Source: Candidatus Zixiibacteriota bacterium
Lineage (GTDB): Bacteria > Zixibacteria > MSB-5A5 > GN15 > FEB-12
Length of the DNA stretch: 7,914 bases
Assembly (NCBI GenBank): GCA_022570975.1
Contig: JACZYS010000035.1
Span: forward strand, 7,628-15,541
Direction: 5' to 3'
The notes under the pieces were generated by a model. That model made no database searches and was not told the origin of the DNA. It was given only the letters and a program-made list of their open reading frames with translations. This document shows positions 1 to 6,367 of the stretch, piece by piece; within the stretch, counting starts at the first letter, position 1, and each line of letters opens with the position of its first letter. The position numbers were made by a program, and so were the translations under genes.

Positions 1-75
1 TTCAAACAGGTCTTGAGACAAGCCGGTTGAGAATAAGAATGGAACAAGTAAAATTGATATAATTTGATTTTTCAT
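1..75 (-). CDS. N-terminal fragment of a secreted protein, possibly LolA (runs off the left edge)
   Basis: An open frame starts at the ATG at 75-73 and runs without a stop to the window edge, giving 25 residues that begin MKNQIISILLVPFLFSTG and end SQDLFE. This is a typical Sec signal peptide: a Lys near the N-terminus, a hydrophobic core of about 13 residues, then a polar region with a plausible cleavage site just before or after SQ. The gene begins 23 bases after the ftsK stop on the same strand. In many diderms, including E. coli, lolA (the periplasmic carrier that moves lipoproteins from LolCDE to the outer membrane) lies directly downstream of ftsK, so LolA is the leading guess. That guess rests on context; the visible residues show only export. 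No clear Shine-Dalgarno sequence precedes the start, but a TATAAT hexamer lies at 86-81. Another exported protein is possible. Confidence 0.6.
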   Translation of the reverse strand, partial: MKNQIISILLVPFLFSTGLSQDLFE

Positions 76-98
76 ATTCAATTATACAAAGATGGGAC

Positions 99-2414
99 TC
101 AACTGTTGCTTGATTCTGAAACTTCCATTGTATTCGGGTTTGAGAACAATGTAGCCAGATAGGCTTCATCAACTAAGACTTCCCTTGCTTTTGAGCCGTC
201 AAAGGATGAGACAATCCCGGCCTGCTCCAGCTTATCAATCATTCTTGCCGCTCGCTGGTATCCAATACCTAACCTGCGCTGTAAAAGAGACACCGAGCCT
301 TGTTTTTGCCTGACGACAACCTCGCATGCTTCCCGAAAAAGTGGGTCGCCAAAATCAATCTCAGCTTCTGAGACTTCTCCAGTACTTTGTGAAATGCTGT
401 CCAATTTCAGCATTTCCAGCCCCTGATCATTGATGAACTCAACAACCGAGTCAGTTTCATCGTTTGACAAGTATGCTCCATGAACTCGCATAGCTTCCGG
501 TTGTCCGGTTGCCAAAAAGAGCATGTCTCCCAAACCGAGCAGCTTCTCTGCCCCGTTGCCATCAATGATTGTCCTTGAGTCAACTTTAGATGAAACTTGG
601 AAGGCTATTCTGGCCGGGAAATTTGCTTTAATCAAACCGGTAATTACATCTACCGACGGCCTTTGGGTGGCTAAGACAAGATGGATGCCCACCGCTCTGG
701 CCATCTGTGCCAGTCGGGTGATTAACAGCTCGGTCTTTGAAGAGGTACTGGACATCATTAAATCAGCCAGTTCATCAACAAATATTACAATATACGGCAG
801 CTTATCTTCATCTTCAGTCTGTTTACTATTGTAATCGTGAATATTTCTAACCGAAGCATCGGCCAGTTTTTTGTATCTCGATTCCATTTCGGCAACAGCG
901 TCGGTAAACACTTTTTCTGCCCGGCGTGGGTTGGTCACCACCGGACGACCAAGATGCGGGATACCGGAATAAACAGATAGTTCAAGCATCTTGGGGTCAA
1001 CCATGATGAACCGCACCTGATATGGGTGAAGCGAGTATAGAAGCGATGTTATAAGAACGTTCATGCAGACAGACTTACCGGCTCCGGTTGCCCCGGCTAT
1101 CAAAAGATGAGGCAGTTTGGTAAGGTCAATGACAAAAGGCTTACCGGAGGTTGTCTTACCGAGGGCCAGTGGCAGTTTCAGACTTGGATTCTTGAATTCA
1201 TCCGATTCCAGAATTTCTCTCAAATAAACCATCTGCGGATTTGGATTGGGAATTTCAACTCCGACGGCAGCCTTACCGGGTATCGGGGCAATAATGCGGA
1301 TTCTTTTTGCTTTTAAGGCCAGAGCCAAATCATCGGCAAGATTGATGACCTGATTTACTTTGACACCACTACCCGGTTTAAATTCGAATCGAGTAATAAC
1401 CGGACCGGGATATTTATCAATTCTCCCTTCAATGCTCACACCAAAAGTTTCCAGTGTCTCCCGCAGCATCCGGGCGGTAAAATCAAGTTCTTCCTCGGGG
1501 ATTGAACTGACTTCAGGGGGAGCATCATTCAACAAATCAAGTTGAGGGTATGAATATTCCATAGATTTCAGTTGAAGCTGTTTACTACCGGTTGGGCTGT
1601 CTTTCAATTTCAAACGATGCTTTTCAGGCGCCGAATCATAAGAGGCAGAAGAGGCAGAGAGTGGCTTATCCTGAGAAAAGTTATCCTCAGTCTCCTCTTC
1701 TTGGTCGTATTCATTTTCGTCTGTGGAAAAGCCGGATTCGCCGGTATTGTTTTTTTGAAACACAGAGGAAATCCAGTTAAACGAAAAGATTTTCTTCATA
1801 AAAGAAAACAGAGATGCAAAGATTCTGAAAATAAGTGAGAAACGAGGGAATGAAATTTTTACTGAAAAAAGAGGCGTTATGGAGGTATATAAAACAAGCA
1901 GAACAATAACAGCTCCCCCAAGAATAATATATGACCCCGTTTCTCCAAAAAGTTTAAACGAGAACCAGGTCAGTTTATCACTGACAATTCCCCCAACCGT
2001 GTTCATTTTTAAATCCAGAGTTCTTTCAAGAACAATATGGATATTGTATATCATTGTTCCTACCAGAGAGATGGTAAACAATAAGAAAGAGTTCAACTCT
2101 AAAGCTGATCCAATTTTCGATGAAAACATTCTTGCTGATAAGAGAATTAGCCCCATGGGCAGGAAGAATGCGAGCCAGCCAATAGTTTTTAAAAGATAAA
2201 ATGCAAAAATTACACCGAGCAAACCAGCCTGGTTGTTGTATTGAATCTTAAACGGGTCTATGTGGTTATCAATTTCACCGCTGAGACGAGCGTCATCAAG
2301 TCCGTTATGAGTTACTAAAGAGACTAAGATCAAAAGGGCAAAAAGAAACAGAACAATTCCAAATGCTTTTTTTCTTTTGTCAGAGGAGACTTTCTTTTTT
2401 TTCTTTTTTGCCAT
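99..2414 (-). CDS. ftsK: DNA translocase FtsK/SpoIIIE family
   Basis: This gene encodes a 771-residue septal DNA motor that pumps chromosome termini across the division plane and activates XerCD dimer resolution in known members. After a Lys-rich start (MAKKKKKK) come hydrophobic segments at about 18-35, 62-95 (probably two helices), 108-128 and 160-178, which fits the usual four-helix membrane domain. A short acidic, Ser-rich linker spans about 215-300. The alpha domain is at about 305-405. The RecA-like motor follows, with Walker A GATGAGKS at 441-448 (K447), Walker B YIVIFVDELADLM at 541-553 (D547, E548), and the conserved LATQRPSVDVITG near 581-593. A gamma winged helix lies at about 688-748, with GIGYQRAARMIDKLEQAGIV as its second half; in the family it reads KOPS polarity sequences and contacts XerD. 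All motifs are intact. The linker is far shorter than in E. coli FtsK (1329 residues) and closer to SpoIIIE-like forms. The ATG at 2414-2412 has no obvious Shine-Dalgarno sequence, and a 17-base dyad sits 7 bases upstream. It ends in TGA. Confidence 0.97.
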   Translation of the reverse strand: MAKKKKKKVSSDKRKKAFGIVLFLFALLILVSLVTHNGLDDARLSGEIDNHIDPFKIQYNNQAGLLGVIFAFYLLKTIGWLAFFLPMGLILLSARMFSSKIGSALELNSFLLFTISLVGTMIYNIHIVLERTLDLKMNTVGGIVSDKLTWFSFKLFGETGSYIILGGAVIVLLVLYTSITPLFSVKISFPRFSLIFRIFASLFSFMKKIFSFNWISSVFQKNNTGESGFSTDENEYDQEEETEDNFSQDKPLSASSASYDSAPEKHRLKLKDSPTGSKQLQLKSMEYSYPQLDLLNDAPPEVSSIPEEELDFTARMLRETLETFGVSIEGRIDKYPGPVITRFEFKPGSGVKVNQVINLADDLALALKAKRIRIIAPIPGKAAVGVEIPNPNPQMVYLREILESDEFKNPSLKLPLALGKTTSGKPFVIDLTKLPHLLIAGATGAGKSVCMNVLITSLLYSLHPYQVRFIMVDPKMLELSVYSGIPHLGRPVVTNPRRAEKVFTDAVAEMESRYKKLADASVRNIHDYNSKQTEDEDKLPYIVIFVDELADLMMSSTSSKTELLITRLAQMARAVGIHLVLATQRPSVDVITGLIKANFPARIAFQVSSKVDSRTIIDGNGAEKLLGLGDMLFLATGQPEAMRVHGAYLSNDETDSVVEFINDQGLEMLKLDSISQSTGEVSEAEIDFGDPLFREACEVVVRQKQGSVSLLQRRLGIGYQRAARMIDKLEQAGIVSSFDGSKAREVLVDEAYLATLFSNPNTMEVSESSNS

Positions 2415-2421
2415 TGTTCTA

Positions 2422-2438
2422 AATTAATCCGATTAATT
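2422..2438. promoter_or_regulatory. Perfect 17-base dyad in front of ftsK (possible operator)
   Basis: The arms AATTAATC and GATTAATT are exact reverse complements around a single central base. The dyad ends 7 bases before the ftsK start codon, where a ribosome binding site would be expected, and it lies downstream of the HU terminator. A one-base loop is too tight for an RNA hairpin, although a 7-bp stem with a 3-base loop could form. The shape therefore fits a dimeric protein binding site on DNA better. AT-rich dyads can arise by chance, so a regulatory role is inference. Confidence 0.4.
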
Positions 2439-2450
2439 GAAAAAGCACAA

Positions 2451-2486
2451 TATAAAACAAATCGGCAGGTACGTAAGCACCTGCCG
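2451..2486 (-). terminator. Intrinsic terminator after the HU gene
   Basis: Read on the minus strand, the stem CGGCAGGT (2486-2479) pairs perfectly with ACCTGCCG (2470-2463) across an 8-base loop, GCTTACGT. It is followed by a T-rich tail, ATTTGTTTTATA (2462-2451). The hairpin starts 23 bases after the HU stop codon and lies before ftsK. A run of five A residues precedes the stem, so the plus strand also has stem plus TTTTT, and the structure could work in both directions. It probably ends the HU transcript and separates HU from ftsK, with some read-through possible. Confidence 0.85.
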
Positions 2487-2509
2487 TTTTTCTTCAGACT
2501 TTGGGTCGG

Positions 2510-2785
2510 CTATTTTCTGACTGCTTCCTTGAGATGCTTTCCCGCTCTAAATACCGGAACTTTCCTTGCCGGAATCGAGATCGTTGCTCCAGTCTGAGGA
2601 TTGCGCCCCATGCGGGCTTTCCTCTTGGAAACTGAAAATGAGCCAAAACCAGAAAACGAAACTTTTTTACCCTTTTTCAGCTGTCCGGTGATTGTGGACA
2701 TGAAAATTTCAAGGGTTTCTGAAGCTTGTCTTTTGGTAATACCTGATTTGGTGGCTATCTTAGCAACCATTTCATCTTTAGTCAT
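2510..2785 (-). CDS. hup: HU-family nucleoid DNA-binding protein
   Basis: This 91-residue protein has the standard HU/IHF length. Helices 1 and 2 span about 3-38. The GFGSF turn at 46-50 sits in the hallmark region GKKVSFSGFGSF (39-50). The DNA-wrapping beta arm follows, with RNPQTG at 61-66, including Pro63, the residue that intercalates between base pairs in HU/IHF structures. The C-terminal PVFRAGKHLKEAV (77-89) is also typical. Such proteins dimerise, bend DNA and compact the nucleoid. Nothing in the sequence marks it as IHF rather than HU, and the generic arm suggests HU. The start at 2785-2783 is fixed by a strong Shine-Dalgarno sequence, the clearest in this window. A GC-rich terminator follows directly, so the gene looks like an independent, highly expressed single-gene unit between lptD and ftsK. 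It ends in TAG. Confidence 0.97.
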   Translation of the reverse strand: MTKDEMVAKIATKSGITKRQASETLEIFMSTITGQLKKGKKVSFSGFGSFSVSKRKARMGRNPQTGATISIPARKVPVFRAGKHLKEAVRK

Positions 2786-2790
2786 TTACC

Positions 2791-2797
2791 CCTCCTT
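2791..2797 (-). promoter_or_regulatory. Strong ribosome binding site of the HU gene
   Basis: On the minus strand AAGGAGG (within AAGGAGGGG) lies 5 bases before the HU ATG. The other starts in this window (ftsK, lptD, alaX and the left-edge gene) lack a comparable match. This fits high translation of an abundant nucleoid protein and supports the chosen start. Confidence 0.85.
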
Positions 2798-2838
2798 GGG
2801 TTAAGGTTGGTTTCTTATGACATTTACTCAATCAGAAA

Positions 2839-2863
2839 GTTGAAAAACAGCATTTTTGTCAAC
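2839..2863 (-). promoter_or_regulatory. Imperfect inverted repeat with TTGACA hexamer upstream of HU
   Basis: On the minus strand GTTGA-C-AAAA and TTTTTCAAC form a 9-bp, AT-rich inverted repeat with one bulged C. It lies in the 144-base gap between lptD and HU. The sequence TTGACA (2862-2857) inside it matches the sigma-70 -35 consensus exactly, but no good -10 hexamer follows at 16-18 bases (CTTTCT is the 17-base candidate). It may be part of the HU promoter or an operator over it, or a weak end-of-lptD terminator, since a short T-rich stretch follows. The sequence alone does not decide among these. Confidence 0.35.
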
Positions 2864-2929
2864 TAAAACATTTCATAAAAAAGAGCAAAAACTATTGGAT
2901 TTATTGACATTCTCAATGCTTTGTCCTGA

Positions 2930-5900
2930 TTATCGTTGAACTCCCTTTAAGAAATTGTCATGAGCATTGTCCAGTTTAATCTCCGGCAGGGCAGTTACAA
3001 ATAATTTGAAGCCAAAACCGCGGTTTGAACCAGATGGAACCCAGTACAAACTGCCTGACCAGCAATGAATTGTACGGATTATATTAACCGAACTGTTAAC
3101 TGTCCGGCCGGATGAAAAATCATATGACTGTGAGTAGGCAATTGAAGTTGAGTTGGTAAGGTTAAAATTCAGGTTAAATCTGAGAAAACTTCGTTTAAAA
3201 TAATTTTCGAGTCTCCCCGACTCTGAAAATGAATATGTGGCCGACATTGACCAGCCTTTGGAATTTGTCTTGGCCCGGCTCGCATAATTATTTTGCGATG
3301 ACAGATTTTGACTGTTATTGATTCTGGCTGAATCTCTTTGCCCGCTTGCCGGGTCATGAATCATCTCATCAAAAAGAAATCTTTTGCCAAATAATGTCAT
3401 TCGGGCGTTCAAGCTGAAACTTAACAGAACGGGCGAAAGGACTCTTTTTTCGTCTGTGTCAGGGTCATACAAGCTGTGCTGAAGGGTACCATCGAATGAT
3501 ATATATTTTAAGGCCGAGGATTGGAAATTGCTGGAGAGGGTGGAGAATGACTTCCCTTCAGCCAAGAAATTATACCTGAAACTTGAGCTGAATGACAGCA
3601 GGTTTAAATTTCTTTCTTTTTCTTCTTCACCAACTTTGGCCTGAAAGAGCTGACTTAAGGTGACAGAAACCGATGAGGTTTTTCTGCTTCCGGCCCCTCC
3701 GCCTGCAAAGGAACGGACATCCGGGTACAGGTCAATATCAGGAGAATAACTATATGAGATAATTGGTGTAAGTACGTGGCGGACGGCCTTGACCCCGAAC
3801 AGATTGGGGCGGACGATGCCATACAGGTTTGTTTTAAATGAAGCTCCGGCGTTGTAGGAATAGGTGCGGTAAGTTGTGGAAGCATCGATTCCGGCTGCTA
3901 TCGACTGGTCGGTTTCATGAATTTTGTACCAGGTTTCCGAGTAGCTGACTCTGGGTGTTAATGAAAAATACTTGAAGAGTTTCAGGGTAGGAAGATTTAA
4001 CGCCGGGTTATGAGAAATCCTCGTATATTTTTTTCTACTTCTGAATCTTGTAGTGTCTGCCGACAAGATATTTCCAAGCGTATCTAAAGTCGTTACGATT
4101 GTGTCTATGGGTGACACCCGGTTTGAGTAATTTGTCATTCTGGGGGAATATCTGAAAGTTAGTTTGTTGAACCAGTTTTGTTTTAGTTTCCCTTGAGCGT
4201 CCTGTTTTCCTTTTCCGAAAAGATAAATAGTTGGCAAAGTCAGACTAAGATTTGGAAACAAGTCTGTCCTTGTTTCCAAATCAAGATTGACGGTGTGTGA
4301 TATCTCCCCGGACAGCGACGTGGATTTACCAAATCTCTTGGTGAAATTAAGTCTCGATTTGGTAAGCCGGTTCAGTCTTTCATTCAGATTCTGGGACAAG
4401 TCGTTATAATAAGTTTTATCTGACTGGAAGTCGGCGTTGGCGGTGACTTTAAATGTTGGTGTAATGTTATGATTGTATCGTCCCCTTGCAATCCACCTGC
4501 TCCTTTTTACTTCCTCGGCTATGCTGTAATCATAACCGGTTTCACGACTAAAATGTCCGGAGATATTTCCGTTGAGAGAATAAATCTTATTGAAATTGAA
4601 GTTTCCTTTGAAAATGATTGTCTTATTCTTTTCATGATAATCAAATGAGGTCTTCAAATCTGTATAGTCAGAAAGTGCCCAGTAGTAACCAATATCATTT
4701 ACGTACCTGTCGCCTTGTTGGAACTTCCCGAAAGTAAAGGGCAGCAACCCTGAGTGACGGCCTCTCTTTAGAGGAAAGACATAAAATGGTAAGATGATGA
4801 TTGGAATTTTCTCAATATAAAAAACAACCGGCCGGGCGATCAGTTTGTCATTTTCAATCAGCTTCATGTTAGTTGAGCTAAAACTAAAATGAGGCTGGTC
4901 GGCATCGCAGGTTGTGTAACTGCCGTTTTGGACATAGAAGATATCTTCCTGCTCACGGAAGAGTTTTTCACCATAATAGATGCCTTCGGTGTAGCTTGAT
5001 TTTGATTGAATAATTCTGCCCTTTTTGGTCGCAACTGAATATTCCAAATAGTCACCATAAACATCTTCGTTTTTGTCAGTCAGTCTTACCGGGATACTGT
5101 TTGGCTGCAGAGACTTTATGAATTTGTTGGAGGTTGAATCACCGGGCAGAGTGACACTGGCTGAATATGCCTTGACAACTTTTTTTCTGGTATCAAACAA
5201 AATCTTTTCGGCAGCCAGAGAAACCGTACCGGATTTTACCACCGCCTTATTGTTGAGGGTAATTAAGGAATCGCGAAGGTCATAATCTATTAGTTCAGCG
5301 TTGTAATAAATGGTGTCGTTTTTTGCTTTTATTAAAGAAGAATCGGATGGCTCTATGACTTTTCCACTGACAAACATTCCGACAGCACCTTTTAAAACTC
5401 TGATTTTTGCGAGTTCATCATTTATGACCGATAAAATAATCTCATCTCCTGAAACTTCGTTCTCATTAAATTCAGTATTACCTCGAAGAGACGGGTAATA
5501 CCAGGAGTAAGCATTGCTCATGCAGTTTATCTGTTTTAATTCTCCGTTTTCAAAATTAAAATAGAGGCGGTCGGCTTTTAATTCTGCCCTGTCAAAATCA
5601 TTATTGAGAGAATCAACCGGTTCCAAAATTTCGCCTCTTGCCGAATCAAGAACAATCAACTGGGAGAGTTTATCATTTTCAAAGATGATTGAAATTAATG
5701 AACCTGAAACCGTGGACTTGCCGCTGTGGGCTGTGGGAGAATCAGAAAGGTCTAAGTTTTTATCCCTGATATCCATGATGGCGCAGCCTGATTCCGAAGA
5801 AAGGTCATTGGAGGTGATAAGTACATTTCCGAACGCCTCAACTTTTTCTTTGGACCGGCTATATTCAATTTCATCGGCAATTATTTCAATCATTTGGGCC

Positions 5901-6367
5901 GTATCGGGATAGTTGAGGTAAAGGATGGGACGGTCAAACATCTGAAAATATTTATCATTCCGGTTAAAAAAGGCGTGTCTGCCTACCGCATACAATGAAT
6001 CGTCATAGGACCACAGCTCTACATTTTTGCCTCTTGCTTCGGCTTCTTTGGTTGTAAGATTGTAAAAGGCAGAGTCAGCAAGAAGTTTATAGGCGACATC
6101 AATAATTTTGACATGACCTTTTAATCTGACTGATTGGCCTTGTTTATATATCGCCGTATCACAATAAATTGTTCCGCTGTCAGTTTTGAATCTGACGTTG
6201 CCGCTCAAATAAAAGATGCTGCTGCCATCATCCTGATTGACCAGTTCAACCTGGTCAGCATGCTCAAGAATAAAGGGGTTGTCCTGTGCCAATGCTGCAT
6301 CAGCCAGAACGATCAACGAAAAAAGCAGCCAGACTGGTCTAATTGTTTGAAAGTATCTCAGTAACAT
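2930..6367 (-). CDS. lptD: LPS-assembly outer-membrane protein LptD with an extended OstA-like N-terminus
   Basis: This gene encodes a 1145-residue outer-membrane translocon that inserts lipopolysaccharide into the outer leaflet, in known members with the LptE lipoprotein as plug. A signal peptide spans 1-27, with hydrophobic core VWLLFSLIVLADA and likely cleavage ALA|QD. Residues 36 to about 465 hold a series of OstA/LptA-like beta-jellyroll repeats: for example TIYCDTAIY (66-74), LLADSAFY (95-102), IIADEIEY (162-169), LKADRLYF (263-270), LAAEKILF (384-391) and VYGDYLEY (436-443). The LptD core follows: GSYTTCDADQPHFSF (482-496), IPIIILPFYVFPLKRGRHSG (521-540), HVLTPIISYSYSP (864-876) and the C-terminal HCWSGSLYW (1101-1109), with about 650 residues of alternating beta-barrel sequence. 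E. coli LptD is 784 residues, so the excess is mostly N-terminal. Cysteines are C69, C195, C282, C487 and C1102. The start overlaps the end of alaX by 29 bases. An in-frame TAG at 6385-6383 leaves the ATG at 6367 as the only reasonable start. It ends in TAA. Confidence 0.93.
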   Translation of the reverse strand: MLLRYFQTIRPVWLLFSLIVLADAALAQDNPFILEHADQVELVNQDDGSSIFYLSGNVRFKTDSGTIYCDTAIYKQGQSVRLKGHVKIIDVAYKLLADSAFYNLTTKEAEARGKNVELWSYDDSLYAVGRHAFFNRNDKYFQMFDRPILYLNYPDTAQMIEIIADEIEYSRSKEKVEAFGNVLITSNDLSSESGCAIMDIRDKNLDLSDSPTAHSGKSTVSGSLISIIFENDKLSQLIVLDSARGEILEPVDSLNNDFDRAELKADRLYFNFENGELKQINCMSNAYSWYYPSLRGNTEFNENEVSGDEIILSVINDELAKIRVLKGAVGMFVSGKVIEPSDSSLIKAKNDTIYYNAELIDYDLRDSLITLNNKAVVKSGTVSLAAEKILFDTRKKVVKAYSASVTLPGDSTSNKFIKSLQPNSIPVRLTDKNEDVYGDYLEYSVATKKGRIIQSKSSYTEGIYYGEKLFREQEDIFYVQNGSYTTCDADQPHFSFSSTNMKLIENDKLIARPVVFYIEKIPIIILPFYVFPLKRGRHSGLLPFTFGKFQQGDRYVNDIGYYWALSDYTDLKTSFDYHEKNKTIIFKGNFNFNKIYSLNGNISGHFSRETGYDYSIAEEVKRSRWIARGRYNHNITPTFKVTANADFQSDKTYYNDLSQNLNERLNRLTKSRLNFTKRFGKSTSLSGEISHTVNLDLETRTDLFPNLSLTLPTIYLFGKGKQDAQGKLKQNWFNKLTFRYSPRMTNYSNRVSPIDTIVTTLDTLGNILSADTTRFRSRKKYTRISHNPALNLPTLKLFKYFSLTPRVSYSETWYKIHETDQSIAAGIDASTTYRTYSYNAGASFKTNLYGIVRPNLFGVKAVRHVLTPIISYSYSPDIDLYPDVRSFAGGGAGSRKTSSVSVTLSQLFQAKVGEEEKERNLNLLSFSSSFRYNFLAEGKSFSTLSSNFQSSALKYISFDGTLQHSLYDPDTDEKRVLSPVLLSFSLNARMTLFGKRFLFDEMIHDPASGQRDSARINNSQNLSSQNNYASRAKTNSKGWSMSATYSFSESGRLENYFKRSFLRFNLNFNLTNSTSIAYSQSYDFSSGRTVNSSVNIIRTIHCWSGSLYWVPSGSNRGFGFKLFVTALPEIKLDNAHDNFLKGVQR

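Noticed and set aside
523..834. Plus-strand open frames opposite ftsK, lptD and alaX (for example 523-834, 1879-2199, 5604-5912, 6134-6364)
   Set aside because: They lie fully antisense to genes with clear family motifs, show no recognisable domains and have Ser/Ile-rich composition typical of antisense shadows.
2355..2414. Two A AAA AAG slippery heptamers in the first codons of ftsK (poly-Lys start) as programmed frameshifting
   Set aside because: A -1 shift there reaches a TGA within about 11 codons and gives no useful product. Lys-rich starts before a first membrane helix are common and explain the A runs.
2463..2486. The CGGCAGGT hairpin as a mobile-element end or regulatory repeat
   Set aside because: Its place just after the HU stop, GC-rich stem and T-rich tail are fully explained by an intrinsic terminator, and no second copy was noticed.
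3655..3885. Short minus-strand open frames inside lptD (3169-3357, 3655-3885, 4864-5064) and inside alaX (7103-7288)
   Set aside because: They are out-of-frame shadows within intact, motif-bearing coding sequences.
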